Assembly: GCF_019320115.1 (NCBI RefSeq)
Contig: NC_089591.1
Coordinates: 20,934,502 to 20,998,501 of the forward strand
Origin: Miscanthus floridulus
Taxonomy: Eukaryota; Streptophyta; Magnoliopsida; Poales; Poaceae
Reading direction: 5' to 3'
DNA: 64,000 bases
Under the pieces are notes generated by a model. It was not told the origin of the DNA. It worked only from the letters and a program-made list of their open reading frames with translations, and made no database searches. The position numbers and the translations under genes are program-made. Shown here one piece after another: positions 1 through 9,862 of the stretch. Each line of letters opens with the position of its first letter. Within the stretch, counting starts at the first letter, position 1.

Positions 1-480
1 GGTTCCGGCGACGCACTACGATGAATTAGCGAGGAGAGCAGTGGCTAGGGTACCGACGACGATGAAGCTAGGGCATGGTGGCACTAGAGCTAGGGCATGG
101 CGGCATAATGGCTGATGAGCGAGAGCGCACGGACACAAGGAGGCGTGGTGGAGCAGCACGGGCTCATGGCGGCGGTGGCTCGGGCGCGACGTAGTGTGGG
201 TGATGGCGCATGGAGGCGCGGCACGGGGGTGGCGGCAATGCGGGCGTAGAGGCGTGGAGGGCGGTGACGTGGGCGTGAATGCACGAGCGGTGGCACAGGG
301 GCAGCGACGACGTGCGGGTGCGGCGCAGCGCGGGTGGCACGAGCGGTGTAGGGAGCGGCTATGCGGTGTGCAGCGACCAGCGGCACGGGAGCGAGGCGGC
401 GATGTCGGTGTGGACGCGGTGGATTTGCGGCTCAAGAGCAGAACATGGCACGATTAAATAGTGGCCCTCAATGTGACAGG
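1..480. other. GC-rich stretch, no gene recognised
   Basis: The sequence is very GC-rich and full of short GCGGTGGC/GGCACG-like words. Open frames exist on both strands, but their translations are Arg/Ala/Pro-rich low-complexity with no domain. It could be the downstream (R-U5 or leader) part of the LTR-like fragment at 480-900 read on the minus strand, or a captured GC-rich exon. Neither is shown by the sequence. Confidence 0.4.
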
Positions 481-900
481 AAAGGAAATAGAGAAGAGTT
501 GGAATCCCACATGATTTCAACTGATCGGACGCTCCAGCGGAAGCGACCGGACGCTGTCACCCAGTGTCTGGTCGATTTTAGAGAGGTCCAAATCCCCTAG
601 AATCACGACCAAACACGTCCGATGGACACCGACCGGACGCAGCTAGAGTCCGGTGCAAGTTATCTCCTTCATCTTCGATCGACCGAACGCAGAGCCACTA
701 TCTGACCAGACGTTGGGAGAACACTGTTTCAGCATCAGATCACTCCTTCGCCGTAGGTTCACCTCCTATGAACTAATTAGACACTGGACATCAGAGTCTG
801 GTGCAGCGTCCAGTCAGTCCTTTTTTCAGCGAATCTTCAAAATCCTTCGTGCTGTCTGTTCCCAATCAAGTCCCAACTCCAATAAGATCTAAATAAACAC
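480..900. repeat. LTR U3-like fragment with GACCGGACGC-type motif cluster
   Basis: At least seven variants of the word GACCGGACGC (for example GATCGGACGC, GACCGAACGC, GACCAGACGT) and its reverse complement lie in about 350 bases. The same word is clustered in the LTRs at 5548-6988 and 57801-59266, so this is most likely U3 of a related copia LTR. Its position just beyond the 3' end of element A pol would suit A's 3' LTR, but it does not align over its length with A's own 5' LTR, so it may belong to a relative. Confidence 0.5.
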
Positions 901-1210
901 CAATTGGGACTGATGTGAGTGACCTCTCTCAAACCCTCATGTTTTTCAAAAATATTTTGCCTTAGGCTATTATTCTTTTTATGAAAATAGATAATAAGAG
1001 GGCAATTGAAGATAAACGATAAAACAACATTCATGCATATGCAATGCAATTCTTGAAGATAAATCTAGTTGCTTGTCAAGTTTGATCCAAGGTTAAGCTT
1101 TTTCATACACTTTACGATGGTTATCTTAACCATGTTAGACAAGCCCTATATGCATTACCAAAAATCAAACATGTTGTATATTACAATGCAATGCAAGGGA
1201 CAACACAAGC
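901..1210 (-). other. AT-rich 3' noncoding part of copia element A
   Basis: This AT-rich stretch follows the natural stop of the element A RNase H frame on the minus strand. It has no coding capacity. SIRE/Maximus-type copia elements often carry a long noncoding stretch between pol and the 3' LTR, which fits. No polypurine tract or LTR start was recognised here. Confidence 0.4.
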
Positions 1211-2199
1211 TCATTTTTTAGTGAAGTTACTAAAATCAAGATCATTGAGCTCATTCCGTAATCGACAAAAAGTCATCTCATCTAGCGGTTTAGTGAAGAT
1301 ATCCGCCAATTGATCCTCGGTCCTTACACCTTCTAACGAAATATCATTTTTAGCAACATGATCTCTAAGAAAGTGATGGCAGATATCTATGTGCTTGGTG
1401 CGAGAGTGTTGAACTGGATTATTTGCAAGTTTTACTGCACTTTCATTGTCGCACAAAAGAGGTACTTTATCTAGAACTACACCATAGTCTAGCAAAGTTT
1501 GTTTTATGTAAAGTATTTGTGCACCCGCGGCAATGTATTCTGCTTCAGTGGTGGATAAAGCCACACTATTTTACTTCTTGGAGGACCAAGACACAAGTGA
1601 TCTACCAAGCAAATGGCACCCTCTAGATGTGCTTTTTCTATCAACTTTGCAACCGACATAATCCGAATCGGAATAGCCAACTAACTCAAATATAGCTCCT
1701 TTAGGATACCAAAGGCCAATGCTTGGTGTGTGCTTAAGATACCTAAGGATTCTTTTTATGGCAATTAAATGAGTTTCCTTAGGATTAGCTTAAAATCTTG
1801 CACACATACACACACTAAACATGATGTTGGGCCTAGATGCGGTTAAATATAACAAGCTACTAATTATAGAGCGGTAGATAGTTTGATCAACCGTGTTACC
1901 TCTCTCATCTAGGTCGAGATGTCCATTAGTTGGCATTGGTGTCTTGATTGGCTTACATTCATCCATCTTGAATCTCTTGAGAAGATCATTTGTACATTTC
2001 TCTTGAGAAGATCATTTGTATATTTCTCTTGAGAGATGAAAATCCCTTCTCTTATTTGTTTGATTTGAAAACCAAGAAAGAATGTAAGCTCTCCAATCAT
2101 TGACATCTCGAACTCTTTTAACATCAATTCACCAAACTCTTTGCAAGAATCTTCATGTGATGATCCAAAGATGATATCATCAACATACACTTGACAAAT
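1211..2199 (-). pseudogene. Element A reverse transcriptase C-terminal part and RNase H
   Basis: Minus strand. The upstream part contains the RT catalytic YVDD motif followed by a FFLGFQIKQ segment. The downstream part is copia RNase H with STTEAEYIAAG, LLCDNESA and a DIFTKPLD end. It is broken by a 26-bp tandem duplication at 1977-2028 and by an in-frame TAA at 1571-1573, where relatives have glutamine. The N-terminal half of RT is missing because of the deletion at 2199-2200. Such a protein would reverse-transcribe element RNA in virus-like particles; this copy cannot. Confidence 0.85.
1977..2028. repeat. 26-bp tandem duplication in element A RT
   Basis: Two copies of a 26-bp unit (1977-2002 and 2003-2028) differ by one base. 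The unit length is not a multiple of three, so it shifts the RT frame downstream of YVDD. Confidence 0.9.
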
Positions 2200-3089
2200 G
2201 CAGAGACTTCATGTTTGATTCCAACTTCATCACAATAAGCTTCTATGTTTGTGTTGTCAAATTCTTTCCCATTGTCACTTCTTATCTTCTTGAGCTTCAC
2301 TTCAAATTCATTTTGTGCTCTCTTGGCAAACTTCTTGAAGCAAGATGCAACTTTGGATTTGTCATGAAGGAAGAATACCCATGTATACCTTGAATAATCA
2401 TCAACAATCACAAGACAATAAAGATTTCCTCCCAAACTCTTGTATGTTGTTGGTCCAAATAAATCCATGTGAAGGAGTTCTAGCACTCTTGCGGTTGACA
2501 TGAAAGCTTTTGTTGGATGGGTATTTGCAACTTGCTTGCTGGCTTGACATGCACTACAAAGCTTGTCCTTCTCAAACTTCACATCCTTCAACCCTCTCAC
2601 CAAATCATTCTTCATAAGCTTCTTGAGTGAGCTCATTCCAACATGAGCAAGTCTTCTATGCCATAGCCACCCAAGTGTTGTTTTGGTGAATAGGCATGTC
2701 TTCAAGTTTGCATCTTCGGAAGTGAAGTCCACTAGATATAGGTTGTTGTATCTAAATCCTTTGAATATCACATGATCATCATCCTTCTTGGATACAACAA
2801 CCTCCTTCTTAGTAAACAAGCATTGGAAGCCAAGATCACACAATTGTCCAATGGATAGCAAGTTGAAACTCAATGAAGCAACATATAGCACATTGGAGAT
2901 GGAATGATCATTTGATATTGCCACTTTACCCAATCCTTTGACCTTGCCCTTTGAGTTATCTCTAAATATGATTCTTTCTTGCCCATCTACTTCTTCATCT
3001 AGTGAGGTGAACATACGAGGATCACCGGTCATATGTTGTGTGCAACCACTATCAATAACCCAATGACTTCCACCGGTCTTGTAGTTCAC
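2200..3089 (-). pseudogene. Element A protease end and integrase, 3' truncated
   Basis: Minus strand, about 290 residues. It starts with the retropepsin active-site-like VIDSGCTQHMT. The gag-pre-integrase zinc motif follows (WHRRLAH with CSACQ), then the integrase core with MDLFGP and the second Asp in RSDNGKEF. The frame then runs after GIKHEVSA directly into RT sequence in another frame, so the last catalytic Glu region (VERKN in element C) is missing. About 1.34 kb is absent compared with element C. Confidence 0.85.
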
Positions 3090-3124
3090 CTACACACAAG
3101 AGATCAAGCTTTAGTAACCCAAAC

Positions 3125-5494
3125 TTATTGAGGGCCCTTCACCTTCTTAATAAGTGACTTTGCAACCCAAATTTTCTTAGGCCTATTCTTGTTTGGAGGT
3201 CCTAAGAACATGACTTTCATCTTTCCACTAGAATCCTTTCTAAGCATGTAGTGAGCATTGAAGGCAAAAGGTCTAGCATGCTTGGGCAAGGGTTGTGGTG
3301 GTGGAGTTTGGCACTCATGAGCAAAGTGGCCTTCTTGTTCACACTCAAAACACTTCTTTGGCTTTGGCTTTTGTTGTTGTTGAGCTTGAGCCTTCTTCTC
3401 TTTGTTTGCCATGTATCCAATGCCACTTCTATCCATCTTCATGACGGTGTTCATTAGTAGCTCACTTTGAAGATACTTGCCTCTAGTGAACTTGCTCAAT
3501 CCAATCTTGAGATGCTCTTTCTCCAACTTGAGCTTCTTGTTCTCTTCCTTAAGAGCATCATTGTTTTTATCTTCCTTGTGCTTCTTATTTTCTTCTTTGA
3601 GCTTCTCATTCTCAAGCATCAACTCACCATCACGATCAAGAGTTTCTAGCATAATGGTATTGTGACTTTTGATCTCTTCAAGATCTTTCTTGAGCTTTTC
3701 ATTGTCATTCTTGAGCTTGACAAACTCATCATAATCATTGACCTCAACCACTTGCTTGCCCTTGCTACTAGAACTTTGCTTAATGCTCTCAATGATTAAA
3801 TCATCACATGATATAGCTATATCAATCTTAACAACATTGTTAGTAGCATCATGTGGCTCATTGAATAAATATTCTTGAGCAATAACAAGATTATCATGAT
3901 TAATCTTAAGATTAGTATATTCATCTTTTAGCATATTATGGCTAGTGATGAGCTCTTTATGCATCCTCTCAAGTTTATCATGTTTATCTTTAAGCTCTTT
4001 CTTAGAAGATTTGAGCTCCTTGAGTTTGGATGACATAGCTTCATTTGCTTCTCTAAGCTCAACACTAGCCTTTTCGGCTATATCACATTTAGCTAAAAGA
4101 GAATCATTTTTAGCTTCTAGCTTGTCATTCTTAGCTCTAGTCTTTATAATGATCTTGGAGTATTTATTTAGCAATTTAACAAGATCATCATAAGAAGGTG
4201 ATTCATATTCATCATCATCACTATCGCTATCATCATTACTAGCATGTTCATCACCACTACTCTCATCATCATTTGATACCTTGCATTCACCCTTGGCCAT
4301 AAGGCATAGGTGTGTAGAGGATGATGGCGATGGTGGCAGTGAAGATGATGAAGAGTCAATAACAATGGCGGCCACCTTCTCATTGTCACTATCATCATCG
4401 GATGAGCCACTAGATGAATCAATGTCCGTGAGCCAATCACCGATGATGTATGCCTTTCCACTCTTCTTCTTCTTGTGGAAGTCCTTCTTCTTTTCATCTC
4501 TCTTCTTGTATGGATTGCCTTTCTCCTTCTCATCTTCATCACTTGAGTCATCTTTCTTGCCCTTATTATTGTTCTTGAACTTGTCTTTCTTGGGCTTTGT
4601 GCATTGGTGAGCTAGATGACCAAGTTCTCCACAATTGTAGCAATCCATCTCAGAGATTGGCTTCCTTCTAGAGCTAGTGAAGAACTTCTTCTTGCCATCA
4701 AACTTGATGCCACTCTTGTTGAGCTTCTTTAGCATCTTGGCGGTTTTTCTCACCATGAGAGCAAGGCTTGCATCATCAACTTCATCATCACTTGAGCTCT
4801 CATACTCAAGCCTTGCTTTGCCCTTCTCTTGACTAGCTTTGAATGCTAAGTCCTTTTCTTTCTTCTTGTTAGAGGATGAGCCATCTTGAGGTGTGATGTG
4901 CATGTACATCTCATGAGCATTGATCTTTCCCAAGATTTGTGTCGGTGTAGCGGTGGAAAGATCACCTTGATGAAGCACGATCACAATGTGCCCATATTTG
5001 TCAATGGGGAGGACACTCAAGATCTTTCTTACAACATCGGATGGTTGCATTTGAGTTAGTCTAAGCCCATTGACTTCCTCTACAAGAACATTCAAATGTG
5101 AATACATTTCATTAGCACATTCTTTAGGAAGCATTTCAAAAGAGTTAAGCTTTTTCATGACAAGATGATAGCGTTCCTCACGCTCACTCTTTGTTCCCTC
5201 ACGGAGTGCACAAACGTCCGATCATAGTGCGTGGGCATCTTTGTGGTTCCTCACCTGGTTGAACACATCTTTACAAAGGCCTCTAAATATGGTGTTTCGA
5301 GCCTTTGCATTCCATTTCTCGTAATTCACCTCATCGCCTTGTAGGTTAGTACCATCCTGAGGTTTTGGGAAGCCTTGTGAGGCGGCTCTAAGTATTCCAA
5401 CATCTAGAGCTTCTAAGTACACCTCCATGCGAATTTTCCAAAATAGAAAATTATCCCCCTCAAAGATAGGAGGAGGTCCATCCCCGTGAGACAT
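3125..5494 (-). pseudogene. Element A gag (one stop), two zinc knuckles
   Basis: Minus strand. Starting at the ATG at 5494 (MSHGDGPPPIFEGD), one frame runs to 3125 and is broken only by TGA at 5222-5224, where element C has Trp. It has an N-terminal UBN2-type gag domain, then a CX2CX4HX4C zinc knuckle (CYNCGELGHLAHQC, near 4600-4645). A long Ser/Asp-rich and Lys/Glu-rich coiled-coil region follows, and a second knuckle (CFECEQEGHFAHEC) lies near 3330-3372. Gag would build the virus-like particle and bind element RNA. It is unusually long for copia gag, as known for SIRE/Maximus relatives. Confidence 0.85.
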
Positions 5495-5529
5495 CTTTCT
5501 CTAGGCAGTTAAGCCTAAATACATGAGCA

Positions 5530-5547
5530 CGAGGCTTCAATACCAAT
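5530..5547 (-). other. Primer-binding site of element A
   Basis: Directly inside the LTR edge the minus strand reads TTGGTATTGAAGCCTC, resembling the initiator-tRNA-Met-complementary TTGGTATCAGAGC of copia elements, with changes. Confidence 0.7.
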
Positions 5548-6988
5548 TGAAAGGATCAAGATGCCCAAGAGGGGGGGTGAATTGGGCTAATTCTAAATTT
5601 CTTTACAATAATTAAACTCTATGGTTAGCCTAATTAACCCGTTGTGCCTAGAAAGTGTTTCTATTGATCTAACGCACAAAAGTTTAGCACCCTAAGTTCC
5701 AATCCTACTCTAGCATGGCAATTCTAGGAATATAAATGACAAGAATTGAATTGCTCAAAGTAAAGAGAGAAGGAGGAACGCGGCGATATTTTGCCGAGGT
5801 ATTAGAGAGTGGCCACTCCCCACTAGTCCTCATTGGAGCACCCACGCAAGGGTGTAGCTCCCCCTTGATCCGCGCAAGGATCAAGTGCTCTCTATGGGTT
5901 GATTCTTCGACCCTCCATCGCGGTGAATCACCCACAACCGCTCACAACTTGAGTTGGGTCATCCACAAGCACCGCCGGATGATCACCAAGCTCCCAATCA
6001 CCGCCAAGCCATCTAGGTGATGGCGATCACCAAGAGTAACAAGCACGAACTCTCACTTGACCACGACAAGACTAATGAGAAGGGTGGATGCACACTTTGC
6101 TACTCTTGATCTCACTAATGAGGGCTATCTTTGGGATTCTCAAATCTCAATCACCTCACTAGGACCTTGCTCTTCTTGGCACTCTCAAAGGTGTTTCTCA
6201 GCTGTTGGAATGAGCAAAAGTACCCCCACACACGAATGGAGGAAGTATTTATAACATGGGCTTAAAAATGAACCGTTATATGCCTCTACCAGGTGACCGG
6301 ATGCTCCGATCATGTTGATCAGACACGCCGATCAGTTCACCCCGAACTCTAGTGTTTATAGTGTGACCAGACACTGGCCAACGTCTGGTCGTGATTTTCT
6401 CTCTCTGGAACCTTACTGGAGTCGACCAGACGCTAGCCCTCAGCGTTCGGTCACATGACCTCTCAGTGTCCGGTCACACTAGACGAAAACACCTTGGTCA
6501 AATGAACTAACTAGACCCTAAGCCAGCGTTCGGTCACACCAGAGCTAGCGTCTGGTCAGTATTTGACCCTCCATTCACTTCCAACTCTCGATCATATGTG
6601 AATGAAGTTTGCTCCATTGGATCTAAAGGCTATTTTGGAGCTACCTAGTGCTAGATTTAGCAAGTGTGCACCACACCTAACTCACCTAGGTCAAGCTACC
6701 CATCCATACCCCCCTTAATAGTACGGCCAAAGGAAAAACAAAGTCCTAAACTACTCTAAGTATCTCTTCAACTCCAAACAACACTTAGAACTAGTCCATC
6801 CTTAACCTTGTCGTTCATCCTTTGAAAACCAAAATGATTTCCATCGTAGGGGCATGACCACCATGATAGCCCAATCGATCTCCATTACCATGACCTAACT
6901 TAATTGCCTCTGCAAAACACACGTTAGTCATAGTAATCATGTATTGTCATTAATCACCGAAACCCAACTAGGGACCTAGATGCTTTCA
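5548..6988 (-). repeat. 5' LTR of element A (1441 bp)
   Basis: Minus-strand LTR bounded by TGAAAGCATC at its start (6988) and GATCCTTTCA at its end (5548), giving TG...CA ends. It is homologous to the LTR at 57801-59266, including the start and end words. It carries a cluster of GACCGGACGC-like words just upstream of its TATA box. Flanking base 6989 is already inside element B gag. Confidence 0.85.
6246..6253 (-). promoter_or_regulatory. TATA box in element A LTR
   Basis: TATAAATA on the minus strand, followed by CTTCCTCC. The equivalent word sits at the same relative place in the element C LTR (58549-58556). Confidence 0.65.
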
Positions 6989-8283
6989 ACATGGGATAGT
7001 GATGCATCCACCGATGATGATTCAAGTGATGATGACAAGGCATCCAAGAAGAAGGCTCCAGCAAGCATTGCTATCAACAACATGCCTTCACTATTTAACA
7101 CTCCATCATGCTTCATGGCCAAGGGCTCTAAGGTAAACTATAAATCTGGAGGAAGGCATTAGGTGCTTGATAGTGGGTGCATACAACACATGACCGATGA
7201 TTCAAGAATGTTCAATTCAATCAACTCAAATAATGACAATGGGATTGATAGTATAACATTTAGTGATAATAGCAAGGACAAAGTCAAAGGGCTTGGTAAG
7301 ATTGCAATATCCAATAACTTGAGCATTTTAATGTGCTACTAGTAGAGAGCTTGAACTTCAACCTATTGTCAGTAGCTCAACTTTGTGATCTTAGCTTCAA
7401 ATGCATATTTGGAGTTGATGATATAGAGATCATAAGTGTAGATGGCTCTAACTTGATATTCAAAGGTTTTAGATATGAAAATCTATACTTCGTTGACTTC
7501 AATGCTAGTGAAGCTCAATTGTCAACATATTTGCTCCCTAAGTCTAGCATGGGTTGGTTATGGCATAGAAGGCTTGGTCATGTTAGAATGAAACAATTGA
7601 ACAAGTTGATTAAGCATGATCTAGTTAGAGGCTTGAAAGATGTCACATTTGAGAAGGGTAAGCTTTGTAGTGCATGTCAAGCCGGAAAGCAAGTTGGCAA
7701 CACACATCCTAAAAAGAGCATGATGAGTACATCTAAGGCATTTGAGTTGTTGCACATGGATTTATTTGGACCAACCACATACACTAGCATTGGTGGAAAC
7801 AAATATGGATTTGTAATTTTGGATGATTTCACTAGATATATATGGGTGTTCTTTCTTGTTGACAAGAGTGATGTGTTTGCAACCTTCAAGACATTCATCA
7901 AGAGAATTCACAATGAGTTTGAAACAACTATCAAGAAAGTGAGAAGTGACAATGTAAGTGAATTCAAGAACACAAGAGTTGATGATTTGTGTGATGAGTT
8001 TGGGATTAGCCATCAATTTTTGGCCAAGTACACTCCTCAAACAAATGGCCTAGTTGAGAGAAAGAATAGAACCTTGATTAACATGGCAAGATCAATGTTA
8101 AGTGAGTACAATGCGAGTCATTCATTTTGGGCCAAAGCAATCAACACCGCTTGCTACTATAGCAACCGACTCTATTGTCATCCATTAAAGGAGAAGACCC
8201 CATATGAGCTCTTGAATGATAGAAAGTCCAATATTGCATACTTTCGGGTTGTTGGTTGGAAATGCTACATATTGAAGAAAGTC
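6989..8283 (+). pseudogene. Element B gag tail, protease and integrase
   Basis: It begins in the Asp/Ser-rich end of gag. A TAG at 7160-7162 replaces the Trp expected before VLDSGCIQHMT, the protease-like active site. The main open frame (7333-8289) contains WHRRLGH and CSACQ of the gag-pre-integrase zinc domain, then integrase with MDLFGP, RSDN and the Glu in LVERKNRT, so the D,D,E set is all present. It stops after a WKCYILKK segment, where a deletion joins it to the end of RT. Confidence 0.85.
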
Positions 8284-8835
8284 ATTTGAAAGCAACAAAA
8301 AGAATATTGAGGTACACAAAACATTGGATTGTGGTATCCCAAAGGTTCAAGGTTTGAGTTTATTGGGTATTCCAATTCGGATTATGCGGAATGCAAAGTT
8401 GAGAGAAAGAACACATCGAGCACATGTCAACTATTGGGAAGCTCACTTGTGCCTTGGTCATCAAAGAAGAAAAATAGTGTAGCACTTTCAACCACCGAAG
8501 TGGAGTATATTTTGGTCGGTAGTTGTTGTGCACAATTACTTTGGATGAAGGCTACTTTGAGTGCTTTTGGAATCAAGTTCAAGCAAGTTCCATTGCTATG
8601 TGACAATGAGAGTGCAATCAAGCTCACCAACAATCCGGTTCAACATGCAAGAACTAAGCACATTAATGTCTGCCACCATTTCATAAGAGATCACCAACAA
8701 AAAGGGGACATTTACATTGAGAGTGTGGGCACCGATAATCAACTTACCGATATCTTCACCAAGCCACTTTATGAGAAGAGGCTTTGCAAGCTAAGGAATG
8801 AATTGCATATATTTGACTTCTCCAATATGTGTTGA
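8284..8835 (+). pseudogene. Element B RT tail and RNase H
   Basis: The sequence resumes with the HLKATKRILRY-like tail of RT, a frameshift near 8325, then LWYPKGSRFEF and an RNase H frame (8329-8835) with STTEVEYILVG, LLCDNESA and DIFTKPL, ending at a natural TGA. All RT catalytic motifs, including YVDD, are missing, so the element is not autonomous. Confidence 0.85.
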
Positions 8836-9862
8836 TGCATCCATGACATGCCTCTCCTTCGAGCAAAAGCAAAGTAAAGTTGATTGATATGTCATTCATC
8901 CATTGCTAAGGACTTGTTTAGTGCATCTAGTCATTCCTCACATGTCTTAGGCTAATTCATGAAAATCAAATGAATTTAATACTTGTATGGTACCACTATT
9001 GCTTGTATGCTTGAAATGATCTAGTGGTAGCATATGACATGTTTGTGGGCTTGTGCACCTAGTGTTTAATTTAGAAAATGAGCTATAAGTGTTTAACTCA
9101 ACATGGTGCATGATAACCCTTATTTGGAGGTGTGCAGAAGCTTGCCCTTGGATCAAACCAAGTTAAATACCTTTTGCAAATAATCTAGATTGAACCAAAT
9201 TGGAAAAATAATCCTCATTTCACATGGTTTCACCCTAACCTATCTAAAATTTGAGCTTACCTTTTGTGCTAATTGTTGACAAAGGGGAGAGAAATTCATA
9301 AAGATAGTAAAGATAGGGAGCAAACAAATGAAATGACATTATAAGGGGATCAATTAAAATTTAAAGCACACAAGTAGGGGGAGCAAGCTCATAAACTTGT
9401 ATGTTGCATTTGTATGTGCATTACATATGTTTGCTTGCATGGCACAAGTTTTAAATTCCATATCCATGCTTGTGTGGTGTATGCTAGTAGTAACTTGAAT
9501 GATGAATGAAGCACAAGCATGCATAGGAAGAGTAACTAGATGTGTGCTTATCTTGTAAAAACTAGACCCTTTTATATAATGTTGATCTCACGGGGTTTTC
9601 TAGTTTTTGTGAATATATAGTTACTAATGGTGCTAAGGATGGTGTTCAAATGGCAACTTCTAATCCATGCATATGTGCAAGCTTTCAAATTCAAACTCTT
9701 AGCACATATGTAGGAGGAGCTAATACTACCAATTTAGGTTGATGAAACTTGTCCATAATCTTTACACATGGTAATATGCTTGGGCAAGCAACATGAATCC
9801 AAAAAAAATTCATTAAATATCTTTGTAAATAGGTTGTCATCAATTACCAAAAAGGGGGAGAT
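8836..9862 (+). other. Element B 3' noncoding region and polypurine tract
   Basis: AT-rich sequence with no reading frame. It ends in AAAAAGGGGGAGA (9850-9861), a good polypurine tract for plus-strand priming, immediately before the LTR start TGAAAACC. Another GGGGGAG word lies near 9376. Confidence 0.75.

Larger units (their letters stand above)
1211..6988 (-). mobile_element. Ty1-copia element A (SIRE/Maximus-like), decayed
   Basis: Read on the minus strand the order is 5' LTR (6988-5548), primer-binding site, gag (5494-3125), protease/integrase, a deletion, then reverse transcriptase and RNase H ending at 1211. This is the copia domain order, with integrase before RT. The gag start and both zinc knuckles closely match element C at 57801-64000, so A and C are one family. 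A has an internal deletion, a 26-bp duplication and two premature stops in otherwise open frames, so it cannot encode its own pol. The higher-coordinate end abuts element B, implying insertion into B. Confidence 0.85.

Noticed and set aside
16..457. Overlapping long frames on both strands
   Set aside because: They come from GC-rich low-complexity sequence; translations are Arg/Ala/Pro-rich with no domain.
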